Shown here: in pieces, positions 8,730-17,448 of the stretch
Numbering within the stretch: the first letter of the stretch is position 1
How the letters are laid out: each line of letters begins with the position of its first letter
Assembly (NCBI GenBank): GCA_937988885.1
Contig: CALKHR010000018.1
Coordinates: 1 to 64,000, forward strand
From: an uncultured Roseiflexaceae bacterium
GTDB taxonomy: Bacteria > Chloroflexota > Chloroflexia > Chloroflexales > Roseiflexaceae
Length of the DNA stretch: 64,000 nt
Reading direction: 5' to 3'
Made by a program: the position numbers and the translations under genes
The notes under the pieces: model-generated
Database searches by the model: none
Seen by the model: only the letters and a program-made list of their open reading frames with translations
Told to the model about the DNA's origin: nothing

Positions 8730-8917
8730 ACGGCGTGAGAGCGGCGCAGCCATGCGCTGCGGAGCAGCGGGTAACGTGCGCGCGTTGTGGCGCGTAGCGC
8801 CATCACTGTCCGAGCGCGCACACGTTGTGCACGACGTTGTTTCCCCGTAGCGACGGGCGGTGCGGCGCTGGCGGCTTTTCTTTTTCCCCTACCAGAAAGG
8901 CTTTGTGCGGTGGCGTG

Positions 8918-9841
8918 TTATTTCGGCAGCAGCCGTTTTGGTAGTTTGCAGACCATAGTGTAGGCTGGGTCGAAGATGTTGCCGAGATCGTAGCGCCCGC
9001 ACTGCGAGAGCAGCAGGTTGGCGCTGATGCGATCGAGTTGGTAATCGGTCTGGAGCCAGCGCAGCATTTCGCTGGTGGCGTGCTGCACACACTGGTCGAG
9101 CGGGCGAGCGTTGCCCACGGTGAAGATGTAGTCGTTGTTTTCGCCCCGTGGCCAGTTGATCCGTTTGCCTTTCTGCAGGTCGACGGTGATCTGTACGTCC
9201 ATTGAGATTTCGATGCCCGTGCCAGAGATTTCGCCGTCGCTTTGGAGGGCGTGCCCATCGCCGATGAACAGCAGTGCGCCCGCGACTTCTACGGGGAAGT
9301 ATACGGTGACGCCGCTCATGAAGCCTCGGTAGTCCATGTTGCCGCCGTGCGGGCCGGAGGTGGCGGTCGAGATGGCTTGGTCGCGCGCGGGTGCGACGCC
9401 GAAGCAGCCGAGCATAGGTTCGAGCGGGAGGGTTAGGGCGCCGAGCATGGTGATGGGGGTGAGGAGTTTGGCTGTGTTGGTGTCCAGATCGATCTGCCAA
9501 TCGGCGTCGATGGAGCGGCCATCTTCTCCGATCGGTTGGTTGCGCACATCGTCGGGATCGATGACATTGGAGGCCAGAATGGCGCTCGACCAGCCGGTGG
9601 AGCGGTTCGGCACGATACTGTCGAGTTTGACGACGAGCGTGTCGCCTGGTTCGGCCCCTTCGATATAGAACGGCCCGGTCATGGGGTTGCCACGCTCCCA
9701 GACGATGTTGTTGTGTTGGTCGCGTCCGCTGGCGTCGATGGTTGTTGTGATGATGGTGTCGCCGGGTTGGACGCGCAGGACGGGTTCGTAGGTGCCCATC
9801 GCTCGGTAGTAGCGGGTTGGCGTAAAATGGTGAGTTGCCAT
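8918..9841 (-). CDS. acetamidase/formamidase family amidohydrolase
   Basis: A 307-residue FmdA/AmdA-family enzyme, expected to release ammonia from a short-chain amide such as formamide or acetamide. Family features include MTGPFYIEGAEPGDTLVVKL near the N-terminus, the glycine-rich GPHGGNMD, and GDGHALQSDGE, with a length normal for the short bacterial members. It has no signal peptide, so it is cytoplasmic. AAGGAG sits 6 bases before the ATG. It lies 48 bases downstream of the XRE-STAND-TPR regulator on the same strand, so the two may be one transcript. Substrate is not fixed by the sequence. Confidence 0.88.
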   Translation of the reverse strand: MATHHFTPTRYYRAMGTYEPVLRVQPGDTIITTTIDASGRDQHNNIVWERGNPMTGPFYIEGAEPGDTLVVKLDSIVPNRSTGWSSAILASNVIDPDDVRNQPIGEDGRSIDADWQIDLDTNTAKLLTPITMLGALTLPLEPMLGCFGVAPARDQAISTATSGPHGGNMDYRGFMSGVTVYFPVEVAGALLFIGDGHALQSDGEISGTGIEISMDVQITVDLQKGKRINWPRGENNDYIFTVGNARPLDQCVQHATSEMLRWLQTDYQLDRISANLLLSQCGRYDLGNIFDPAYTMVCKLPKRLLPK

Positions 9842-9889
9842 CTTTTGCTCCTTGTGTCTGCGGAGAGTGTCTGCCGTTCTCGCTTGCTG

Positions 9890-12280
9890 TTAGCGGATTG
9901 CTCTGTTTGGTGTATCTTGGGCGCTCTGCTGTGCTAGAGCGATAACTTCGGTGGGTGTGGCGTTGCGCCCGGCGAGCCAGGCGGCCTCCCAGTGCTGGCT
10001 GTCGATCCGCCGTCGGGCGGCTTGGATCTGGCCGAGGATGTCGGCTTGTTTCGGTCGATAGGCGTAGTTCGCTGCTTCGCTTTGTTCGAGATAGGATTCT
10101 GCGGCTCCCCATAGCCGTGCGGCCAGCGAGATGCGTCCCCGTTTGGCGGCGACGTTGGCCAGGCAGGTGAGGCAATACGAGATGTTGCTGGCATCGCCCA
10201 TCTCGAACGAGAGTTCCGTGGCTTGGCAGAAGAGGCGGGCGGCTTCGGTATAGCTCCCCCGCGATTGTGCGACGCTCGCCAAGTTGTAGAGCGCGGTGTA
10301 GATGCCCACGCGGTCGCCGGTTTGGCGTGTGAGCGGCAGTGCTCGCTCGGTGAGCGCGAGGGCGCTGGCGAAATCTCCTTGATTGAGCGGGATGACGGCC
10401 CAGTAGATCAGGGTGAGCGCGGCGCCCCAAATGTCGCCCACGGCGATGTATCGCTCGACGCCTTCGGCGAGGAGTTTGATCGCCTGCTCGTGTTGGTGTT
10501 GTCCGGCTAGGGTCAGGCCACGCATGGCGGTGCTGCGTGCGAGGCCGATCGCGTCGTTGTGCGTTTGATACCAGGCGAAGCATTCGTCGAGGTAGGCGAG
10601 CGCTTCGTCGTAGGCACCCTGTCCGTAGGCTAGCACTCCGGCGGTGAGTTGGGCCAGCGCGCGGCTTTCGGGTGGCACGTCGTCGCCCTGCGCCAGCAGC
10701 CAGTTGAGCCAACCGCGTCCCTCGTTGAAATGTCCCCGCATCCATAGGAAGAGCCAGAGCGACCAGTTGAGTTGCGCAACCGCTCGATAGTTGCGCACTT
10801 CGATCTGCCAGCGCATAGCGTCGCGGAAGTTCGGGTAGTCGAGCGTGAAGCGGGTGATCCAGGCGACTTGTTCGGCGCTGCGCATCAAGTCGTAGGCTTG
10901 CTCGGCGATCTCGATGTAGTAGGCGCTGTGCCGATTGCGTATGATGGTGAGTTCGTTGTGCTGGATCAATCGGTCGAGCGCGAATTGGCGTACGGTTTCG
11001 AGCAGGCGGTAGCGTCCATCGACGAAGAGCAGCAGCGATTGGTCGATCAGGCGTCGCAGCAGGTTGAGCACTTGTGACGCGGTGATGGTGTCGTCGCTGC
11101 AGATGTGCTCGCAGGCTTCGAGTGTGAAGGTGCCGTTGAATACGGCGAGTCGCCGGAAGAAGATGCGCTCGTCGGGATTGAGCAGGTCGTAGCTCCAGCC
11201 GATCGCGGCCCGCATGGTGCGCTGGCGTTCGGGTTGGTCGCGCAGGTGGCCTTCGAGCAGGGTGAGCGCTTGGTCGAGGCGGGTGGCGATGGTGTCGAGG
11301 GGCAGGAAGGCCAGTTGGGCGGCGGCCAGTTCGATCGCGAGCGGCAAGCCTTCGAGGCGCTGGCAGATCTGGGTGACCTGTTTGTAGTTGTCGGCGGTGA
11401 GTGCGAAGTGTGGCAGGGCTTGGCGCGCTCGTTCGAGAAAGAGTTGCACCGAGGCGGTTCGTGCGATGATCGCCATGTGGGGGCTGTTCGGCACTTCTAG
11501 GCCCGCCAGTTCGTGCACCCATTCCAGCCGCAGCCGCAGGCGTTCACGAGAGGTCACCAGGAGTTGCAGGCGCGGGGCTTCCTGCAGCAGCCGTGAGAGG
11601 AACGCGCAGGTGCGGTCGCCCTGTGTGATGCTGAGCAGTTGTTCGAGGTTGTCGAGCACCAGCAGCATGTGGTAGTTGCTGAGGTAGGCGCAGAGCGCTG
11701 TTTCGGCATCTTGGTTGGCGGGCAAGGTGTGGTTGAGCGTTTCGGCGATCGCGAACGGGATATTGCTCGCATCGGTGATAGTGGCCAGGGGCACGAACAC
11801 GCTTCGATCCTCGAACTCGGGCGTTAGTTGGGTGCTTGCGTGCAGGGCTAGGCTCGATTTGCCCGTACCTCCCGGACCGAGCACGCTCACCAAGCGGCGG
11901 CGCTCCTTGATCTGCAGGTGGTGCAGGCGTTGCAGGTCGCTGGCTCGCCCGAACAGCGTATCAAGCGGTTGCTGCGCGATCGGTACGTGTGGGGCTAGGC
12001 TTGGTGGCGTGGTTATGGAGGTGGTGGTTGGCGTGTTGGCCTTTGCGAGTGTGATGGGGGTGCGGGCTTCTTGGAGGAAGGTTTCGCGCTCGGTATGCTC
12101 GATCTTGAGCACATCGGCGAGGCGCACGGCCATCTCTCGCGAGGGCCGACGCCGCCCATGCTCAAAGGCACGCACTGTCTGAACCGAGCAGTTGACGAGC
12201 GCTGCTAGGGCCTCTTGCGTGAGATCGTTGGCTATGCGTATTTGGCGTAGCCGTGCAGCAAAATGAGTCGTGTGGGCCAT
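9890..12280 (-). CDS. XRE-type HTH, STAND (NB-ARC-like) ATPase, TPR regulator
   Basis: A 796-residue regulator. An N-terminal Cro/C1-type helix-turn-helix lies at about residues 8-62 (LTQEALAALVNCSVQTVRAFE). A Pro/Thr-rich linker precedes a STAND ATPase with P-loop GPGGTGKSS at about 135-143 and Walker B-like LLVLDN near 208. A winged-helix region and helical TPR-like repeats make up the C-terminal ~350 residues. Proteins of this layout usually bind a ligand or partner through the TPRs and switch with nucleotide state. The ATG at 12280 is chosen because homology begins there; the frame stays open upstream without family-like sequence. No Shine-Dalgarno precedes it, and TATAAT lies only 9 bases upstream, suggesting a leaderless transcript. 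Confidence 0.82.
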   Translation of the reverse strand: MAHTTHFAARLRQIRIANDLTQEALAALVNCSVQTVRAFEHGRRRPSREMAVRLADVLKIEHTERETFLQEARTPITLAKANTPTTTSITTPPSLAPHVPIAQQPLDTLFGRASDLQRLHHLQIKERRRLVSVLGPGGTGKSSLALHASTQLTPEFEDRSVFVPLATITDASNIPFAIAETLNHTLPANQDAETALCAYLSNYHMLLVLDNLEQLLSITQGDRTCAFLSRLLQEAPRLQLLVTSRERLRLRLEWVHELAGLEVPNSPHMAIIARTASVQLFLERARQALPHFALTADNYKQVTQICQRLEGLPLAIELAAAQLAFLPLDTIATRLDQALTLLEGHLRDQPERQRTMRAAIGWSYDLLNPDERIFFRRLAVFNGTFTLEACEHICSDDTITASQVLNLLRRLIDQSLLLFVDGRYRLLETVRQFALDRLIQHNELTIIRNRHSAYYIEIAEQAYDLMRSAEQVAWITRFTLDYPNFRDAMRWQIEVRNYRAVAQLNWSLWLFLWMRGHFNEGRGWLNWLLAQGDDVPPESRALAQLTAGVLAYGQGAYDEALAYLDECFAWYQTHNDAIGLARSTAMRGLTLAGQHQHEQAIKLLAEGVERYIAVGDIWGAALTLIYWAVIPLNQGDFASALALTERALPLTRQTGDRVGIYTALYNLASVAQSRGSYTEAARLFCQATELSFEMGDASNISYCLTCLANVAAKRGRISLAARLWGAAESYLEQSEAANYAYRPKQADILGQIQAARRRIDSQHWEAAWLAGRNATPTEVIALAQQSAQDTPNRAIR

Positions 12281-12289
12281 GATATGGCT

Positions 12290-12295
12290 ATTATA
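12290..12295 (-). promoter_or_regulatory. -10 element giving a probably leaderless transcript
   Basis: On the minus strand a perfect TATAAT ends 9 bases before the ATG at 12280. Transcription would therefore start at or within a few bases of the start codon. The -35 is weak (TTCAAC at a spacing of 18). Confidence 0.45.
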
Positions 12296-12628
12296 CTGCA
12301 TATTGTTGACACCGTTGAAAAAGCGTTTATGCAATGGACGGAGAGATGTATCAAACTCCGTAAACGCTGCTCTGTGGTAGGGAAGCGTGCGATTGTTATG
12401 GCGCGCTGATCGAAAACGTATCATATGCCAATTGGGAGATGGCCTTGTCACTGCTCATTCGCGCTCATCGTTAACGCTGTTCCAATAGTACTTGCAGCAT
12501 AACGAAATACCGCATGCATATAGGCTATCACTGTTTGTATTTAGCATACATATCACAAAAAAGGCATTTGATAGGTGATGCTAAAAAAGTGTGTATATGC
12601 CTAGTAGCAGATCGGTACTATTGAGGAA

Positions 12629-12657
12629 TTGAGATTGCAATTTACTAATTGTATACT
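12629..12657 (+). promoter_or_regulatory. sigma-70-like promoter
   Basis: TTGAGA and TATACT are separated by exactly 17 bases, in AT-rich DNA about 70 bases before the gene at 12730. Confidence 0.6.
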
Positions 12658-12729
12658 TTTGCTACAAGGTTATTTAATACTCACGTCATTGCCTAACACT
12701 TGCGGTGCTGAGTTAAGGAATCTCTAGAA

Positions 12730-13224
12730 ATGTCCATTCAACTACCACAAGCACAACGCACTGCTCGTCCGCGATATATTCCTCTCCCTCGGCTTCAGAA
12801 CTCAGTATGGCTGCAGACCACGCAGTCCTTGCGAACGACGAGTGACCCGAAATATATGCAATACATCGTCTCACAACTGATGTTAGCATTGCAGACGATG
12901 CGTAACGCACTCGAATACGCTGTCGAGCATGACGGCTCATCGTCGGCTGAACTCGTTCTGAGGCGTTGGCTCGCCCCCACGGCCCGACAGATCGAAGAAA
13001 TCATTCAACGCTTCTCCGAACTGTCCATCTCGAAGATGCCGATCGGCATCGAAATCATTCAAGGCTTGACGGTCGTGGTGTTAGCTGCCGATATGCTTGC
13101 TCAGGATACCAATGCGATCCATGGCGAAGTGTACGCTCTTCTTGAGCGCAATGCTCAACGCGTGGCCGAGGACCTGCAAGTGATTGATCTCTCTTCGACT
13201 GTCTCCCTCAATAGCGCGTTATAA
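12730..13224 (+). CDS. hypothetical protein
   Basis: A 164-residue soluble protein that I do not recognise. It is mostly amphipathic helix from about residue 38 onward (for example QLMLALQTMRNALEYAVEH and TARQIEEIIQRFSEL), with a polar N-terminus and no signal peptide, membrane segment or cysteine. It looks like a four-helix-bundle type fold, but that is only an impression. It is a separate transcription unit, with a promoter at 12629-12657 and a terminator right after its stop. AAGGAA lies about 10 bases before the ATG. Its gene is surrounded by AT-richer intergenic DNA. Confidence 0.75.
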   Translation: MSIQLPQAQRTARPRYIPLPRLQNSVWLQTTQSLRTTSDPKYMQYIVSQLMLALQTMRNALEYAVEHDGSSSAELVLRRWLAPTARQIEEIIQRFSELSISKMPIGIEIIQGLTVVVLAADMLAQDTNAIHGEVYALLERNAQRVAEDLQVIDLSSTVSLNSAL

Positions 13225-13237
13225 CGCTAATGCGGAG

Positions 13238-13266
13238 GTCGGGCGCTTATGCAGCGCCCGACTTTT
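13238..13266 (+). terminator. Rho-independent terminator
   Basis: A perfect 9-bp G+C-rich stem (GTCGGGCGC / GCGCCCGAC) with a 7-base loop is followed by TTTT, 14 bases after the stop of the gene at 12730. Confidence 0.9.
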
Positions 13267-13602
13267 GCTGTGCGCTTTCGCCTTCAGCCAGCCTGATCCC
13301 CATACCTCCCAAAAGCGCGCCTTTCCGCATTCCGACCGATACCCGTAACAGGCGGGAAGAGAGTTGGGGCGCTAGCCTGCAGCGCATCGGTACGATATCA
13401 AAGAAAGGAGCGTGTTGCCAAAGGTTACCACTAGATTGATGCAATGATGGTTCATCCAGTATGATATTATGGTTGTTCAATGAGGTTTGGCACCATTAAG
13501 GAAAGTTCCCGAAACATCTTACAAGAATCGGCTTGTAACGTAACGCACTCGTTCGACGTATACCAACTGCAAGAGCGAATCTTGCGAATGTAAAAGGGAT
13601 TT

Positions 13603-13611
13603 TGCTATAAT
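13603..13611 (+). promoter_or_regulatory. extended -10 promoter of the DedA-type gene
   Basis: TGCTATAAT is a perfect extended -10. TTGCGA lies 18 bases upstream of the hexamer. The expected 5' leader of about 63 bases holds the SD-hairpin-AUG arrangement described separately. Confidence 0.65.
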
Positions 13612-13625
13612 AGCTTGTATATTAG

Positions 13626-13670
13626 TAAGGACCAGTGGTAGTCGTCCATATCGGTTCTGCAGCCACTGGT
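13626..13670 (+). promoter_or_regulatory. Shine-Dalgarno followed by a leader hairpin
   Basis: TAAGG at 13626-13630 is followed directly by an 8-bp inverted repeat (ACCAGTGG at 13631-13638, CCACTGGT at 13663-13670). Only AAAACAACAC separates the hairpin from the ATG at 13681. Folding would place the Shine-Dalgarno 10 bases from the AUG. Confidence 0.5.
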
Positions 13671-13680
13671 AAAACAACAC

Positions 13681-14922
13681 ATGCTCGATCTGGTAACGCG
13701 TCATAGCTTTATCGCGATTTGCCTGGCTATATTCCTCGAGGAATTGGGCGTCCCTATGCCTATTCCTACTGATATCCTCATTATCTTTGCTGGGGCAGCC
13801 AGCGGCCAATCCTTCGCTAAACTCACGCTTTGGTTTGTACTTATTTCGATCGTCTCAGCGCTCGGTTCAAGCGGGCTTTACCTGATCGTGCGGCGCGGTG
13901 GTCGCCCTTTAGTGGAGCGTTTTGGCCGCTATGTGCACCTCGGCCCCGAGCAATTGATGCGTGCCGAGCAGACCTTGAATCGCACCGGATGGTTCGGCAT
14001 TGCGTGTGGGCGGGCGCTCCCCGGCGTGCGCTATGTGACCGTGATCGCCTGTGGTCTGCTGCGCGTGCCATACGGTCGCTATATCACCGCTCACATCGCG
14101 GGATCATCGGTTTATATCGTTGTTTTTCTTACGCTCGGCTCCTACTTTGGGCCGATGATCGCCGAGCGTCTCCACGCTCCCGAAATCGTGCTGCGCCTGC
14201 TGTGGCTGGGTGCGCTCTCGTTGGGCCTGCCCTTGCTGCTGGGTTGGTTGTGCGTTCGTGGCCATGCACGCTACGTTGCTGAGCCATCGCGTTGGCGGCA
14301 ATTCAGTGCTCTGCTGCTGGCGAGCTTTCTCGGTTCCACTTCGCTCGCCGCCACCTGGGCCGGGGCTGCCGCCCTCACCGAGGTGTTGGGTGACCCGCGC
14401 TCGATCGATATGAGCCATATGCTCGCTCGTATTCTGCTCTCTACCGGTTTCCGCGCTTCTCATGTGAGCGCCCTCATCCTTGTGTACGCGGGCATTCTGC
14501 TCATTTGCGCGATGGTCGGTGTCTGCTACTACGAGCTTATCCAGCCGCGCCTCGCATCGCACCGCACACCGCTTCTGCATCAAGCGCTTGGCCTTGCCCT
14601 GCTAGGCGGCATTGTCGTCGCGAGTTGTTTTAGCATCGCAATGCTGTTCGGCCACCTACGCCCGATTCAGCCTTGGTGGTCCTCCGATGGATCGTTGGTT
14701 CTGCTGGCCGTCATGGCGGGTGTCTTGTCCTATACGCTCACCACTGTGTTCGGGCGCGCCCTCGCCATCGCCGTGCTGCCCTCGCTGCGTCGCAACCGCT
14801 CGGCTGCTACGCCGCCCGCCGCTGCCCCCGAATGCTTGGAAGTGGTCCCGCAGCCTCCAAGCGAGCCGATCCATCCTGTCCCTAATCCTCAGCCATCAAC
14901 CACCAATACGCCTCCCTCGTAA
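13681..14922 (+). CDS. DedA/SNARE-associated family membrane protein with extra C-terminal membrane domain
   Basis: A 413-residue integral membrane protein. Residues about 1-160 are DedA-like: the re-entrant EELGVPMPIPTDILI segment, a helical pair, and a second motif around GRALPGVRYVTVIACG with the conserved Arg. DedA proteins are linked to lipid scrambling and undecaprenyl-phosphate recycling. The typical family length is about 200 residues; here a further ~200 residues with about five more hydrophobic segments follow, ending in a Pro/Ser/Thr-rich tail from about residue 378. No Shine-Dalgarno is adjacent to the ATG in linear sequence; see the leader hairpin. The gene is monocistronic. Confidence 0.82.
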   Translation: MLDLVTRHSFIAICLAIFLEELGVPMPIPTDILIIFAGAASGQSFAKLTLWFVLISIVSALGSSGLYLIVRRGGRPLVERFGRYVHLGPEQLMRAEQTLNRTGWFGIACGRALPGVRYVTVIACGLLRVPYGRYITAHIAGSSVYIVVFLTLGSYFGPMIAERLHAPEIVLRLLWLGALSLGLPLLLGWLCVRGHARYVAEPSRWRQFSALLLASFLGSTSLAATWAGAAALTEVLGDPRSIDMSHMLARILLSTGFRASHVSALILVYAGILLICAMVGVCYYELIQPRLASHRTPLLHQALGLALLGGIVVASCFSIAMLFGHLRPIQPWWSSDGSLVLLAVMAGVLSYTLTTVFGRALAIAVLPSLRRNRSAATPPAAAPECLEVVPQPPSEPIHPVPNPQPSTTNTPPS

Positions 14923-14971
14923 TGCGCCATGTGGTTCATGGCGAAGAGGACTAAGTGGCGCCTTTCACCCA

Positions 14972-14999
14972 TTGCATCAAACATTTTCGTGTGTATAAT
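14972..14999 (+). promoter_or_regulatory. sigma-70-like promoter of the glycosidase and sugar ABC genes
   Basis: TTGCAT and TATAAT are separated by 16 bases. They lie about 170 bases before the chosen start at 15172. Confidence 0.5.
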
Positions 15000-15171
15000 A
15001 TATTCGCTCGGGCAGGGTGGGAGCGCCACGAGGCGCGTGCTGTAGCCGCAGCACCACAACGCTATGCTCAGCAACGCCACTATAGTCCATGCCCCCAGCA
15101 TACCACCTCGCCAAGGCACGAAACTTGGTAGCACCACGGCAATATTCATCAACACAACTAGAAAACGCAAC

Positions 15172-17361
15172 ATGTTGATTTCACAACGAACACTACGTTT
15201 TGGCAAGTACACACTACTCGCCGCCGATACGCAGCGCGATGTCGTACCGTACTTCCTCGCTGGTCGGAAGATGTATTCAGTTGGTATGACCAGCGGAGAC
15301 ATCCAACCGATCGGAGCCGAACACCTAGTGGGCGAAATGGGTGGCCTCTGGGCGCATCCGCTAAAAGTGGCTGATGGCCTCACTATCCTCCTCAGTGACC
15401 AGAACGGTCAGCACCCTATGACGCATAGCGTCGAAGTGATCGAGCTGCTCTCGCACATCGAATGGCGCTATCGCATCGGTGGCATGGAGATCCGTCGGCG
15501 CGATTTCATCGTCGAGGATCAAGCCGCCTTTGTCGCGCTGCTCACCATGCGCAACGCGGGCATCCGTCCACGCGAGGGCAAACTGCACCTCAACGTTTGG
15601 CTGAAGTTTTTGGGCAGTTGGTTCAGTGGCCTAACTCATGGAGAAAGCCGCTACTGGCTCGAAAATCACGTGGTGCTAGGGTACGACAACCTCTGGGAGG
15701 GTCGTTGGGGTGTTGCATGTGGCACTACCATCTCGCCCGAGAGCTGCACATTCGAAAAACGCGCCATCGGTCAGTTGGCAACCCTGGTCTATCCTTTTAC
15801 GCTGGGGCCGGGCGAAACGGCGAGCTGGGAGTTTGTGTTGGCTGCCGATCACGAGACCGGCCACCAAGGGGCGCATCGCGTCTTTAGCCAAGTGGCAGGC
15901 AACGGCGAAAAGCTTCTACAAGCGAAGCTCAACCACTACTACTCCACCATCGCGACAGGTGTTATGCTGGAGACGCCCGAGCACAGCGTGAACCGTTCGT
16001 TTGTGCTCGCCAAGGCTAATCTGCAACTGCTCACTGCCGAGTATACGCCCTACATGCCGCAATACTTCTTGGCTGGCGTGCCCGAATACCCGCAGTTGTT
16101 CGGCTGCGATATCGAGTACACCGTGCCGGGTGCAACCGCCGCAGGATTCGGCGATGTGGTGCGCAGTTCACTGCTCGGCCTTGCGTCGTACGGTAGTCGT
16201 GCGTGCGGGCGCATCCCCCACGAAGTAACGACCAATGGCCGCGTATTCCACCCGGGCAACACTCAAGAGACGCCTCAATTCGTCGCCGCCTGCTGGGACT
16301 ATTTCCGCTGGACGGGCGATCTGGCCTTCCTGCGGCAAGTGTACAGCGTCTGCAAAGAGGGCATCGACGAGTACATGCCTGCCATGTGGGGGAGTGGCAC
16401 ACTCTATCCAGTGGGCGATGGTGTGGTCGAGCGGATGGGCATGGGCTCGCGCAAGTTAGATAGCACCTGCTACCTGTACCAAGCGCTCTGTGCGCTGCGC
16501 GAGATGGCTACCACGCTCGATATACCCGATGAGATACGGCGCTACGGCACGCATGCCAAGGAGCTTCAGCGGCGCTTCGATGCCGATTGGTGGATCGAGG
16601 ACGAGGGCATGTATGCCGATTCGCGCCATTCCGATGGCACGCTGCAACTCGATGGCCATTGGACTGTGGTGCTGCCGCTGCAGGTCGGCCTCGCGCCCGA
16701 GGAGCATGCGCGTCGCTCGCTCACGCGCATCATGAACGAGTGGGTGAACCAGTGGGGTTTGATGCACACCCGTGAGCGTGACGAGCAAGTCTGGACTCTG
16801 CCAACCGGCCTATTGGCTCTCACTGCGTTCCGCTACGGTGAGTCTGAGTTGGGGTTAAAACTGCTCGAAAATATCGCGGCAACGGCAAGCTATGGCACGC
16901 TTGGTGCCTTCAAAGAGCTCATACCGATCGGTCTATGCTTTGTTCAACTCTGGTCGGTGGGGCTGTATCTGCAGGGCCTGATCGAAGGATTGCTGGGTTT
17001 GCAGCCGTTGGCGCACTTGCATCAACTCGCGATAAAACCCTCTATACCCAAGCATTGGCCAGAGGTCCATTTAAACGGATTGGTGATAGGCGAACATACA
17101 TTGGCGATGCTCTTCTCGTCCTCTCGCTTTGTATTCACGCACCTGCAGGGCACCACGCCGCTTCATTTGCGCTATTGGCTTCCGCAGAACGATGTGTCTA
17201 TCGCAATGAGTACCGTGGAACCTATGGCTTCGCCGGAAACACATGCCGAGGCTACGGGCTGCTGGGTTCACATCTCTGTGCCGCCCGGCCAGCAAGCTCG
17301 TCTCGAGTTCGGTGAGCAGCAGGTGTCTATCCAAATCGCTGTGATCGAACCACTGGCCTAA
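15172..17361 (+). CDS. (alpha/alpha)6-barrel glycosidase, glycogen-debranching/GH-like
   Basis: A 729-residue protein with an N-terminal beta-rich domain (about 1-250) and a six-hairpin helical-barrel domain (about 260-620) like those of amylo-alpha-1,6-glucosidase, GH63 and GH78 enzymes, then a beta-rich C-terminus. Barrel hallmarks are YFLAGVPEYPQLFGCDIEYT, the repeated Trp/Asp/Glu-rich loops (DADWWIEDEGMYAD) and TLPTGLLALTAF. There is no signal peptide, so it should act in the cytoplasm on imported oligosaccharides. An upstream ATG at 15064 would add 36 residues unlike the family, so 15172 is chosen; neither has a clear Shine-Dalgarno. The sugar ABC importer starts 87 bases downstream, probably in the same operon. 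The exact glycosidic bond cannot be read. Confidence 0.72.
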   Translation: MLISQRTLRFGKYTLLAADTQRDVVPYFLAGRKMYSVGMTSGDIQPIGAEHLVGEMGGLWAHPLKVADGLTILLSDQNGQHPMTHSVEVIELLSHIEWRYRIGGMEIRRRDFIVEDQAAFVALLTMRNAGIRPREGKLHLNVWLKFLGSWFSGLTHGESRYWLENHVVLGYDNLWEGRWGVACGTTISPESCTFEKRAIGQLATLVYPFTLGPGETASWEFVLAADHETGHQGAHRVFSQVAGNGEKLLQAKLNHYYSTIATGVMLETPEHSVNRSFVLAKANLQLLTAEYTPYMPQYFLAGVPEYPQLFGCDIEYTVPGATAAGFGDVVRSSLLGLASYGSRACGRIPHEVTTNGRVFHPGNTQETPQFVAACWDYFRWTGDLAFLRQVYSVCKEGIDEYMPAMWGSGTLYPVGDGVVERMGMGSRKLDSTCYLYQALCALREMATTLDIPDEIRRYGTHAKELQRRFDADWWIEDEGMYADSRHSDGTLQLDGHWTVVLPLQVGLAPEEHARRSLTRIMNEWVNQWGLMHTRERDEQVWTLPTGLLALTAFRYGESELGLKLLENIAATASYGTLGAFKELIPIGLCFVQLWSVGLYLQGLIEGLLGLQPLAHLHQLAIKPSIPKHWPEVHLNGLVIGEHTLAMLFSSSRFVFTHLQGTTPLHLRYWLPQNDVSIAMSTVEPMASPETHAEATGCWVHISVPPGQQARLEFGEQQVSIQIAVIEPLA

Positions 17362-17448
17362 TGGCATATATCAACGCATAGCGGATCAGTAAGTGCATAG
17401 TAAAGGAGCAAATTTAGGGAAATAGCCCGATAAACAAGGAGGTTTGCT

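Noticed and set aside
8091..8797. Open frames within the long repeat (both strands) that repeat a similar peptide
   Set aside because: They exist only because the DNA is repeated. They have no family-like sequence or ribosome site and run through 8-bp units that shift frame.
8889..11522. Very long open frame (877 codons) on the minus strand through the regulator and amidase genes
   Set aside because: It is out of frame with the XRE-STAND-TPR and acetamidase genes, which have clear domains. The translated product is a low-complexity Arg/His/Pro-rich string typical of a shadow frame.
14889..15173. A 94-residue minus-strand frame with two hydrophobic segments between the DedA and glycosidase genes
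   Set aside because: It looks slightly membrane-like but has no Shine-Dalgarno, overlaps the DedA 3' end and the likely glycosidase promoter, and its C-terminal part is not protein-like. It could be reconsidered if homologues are found.
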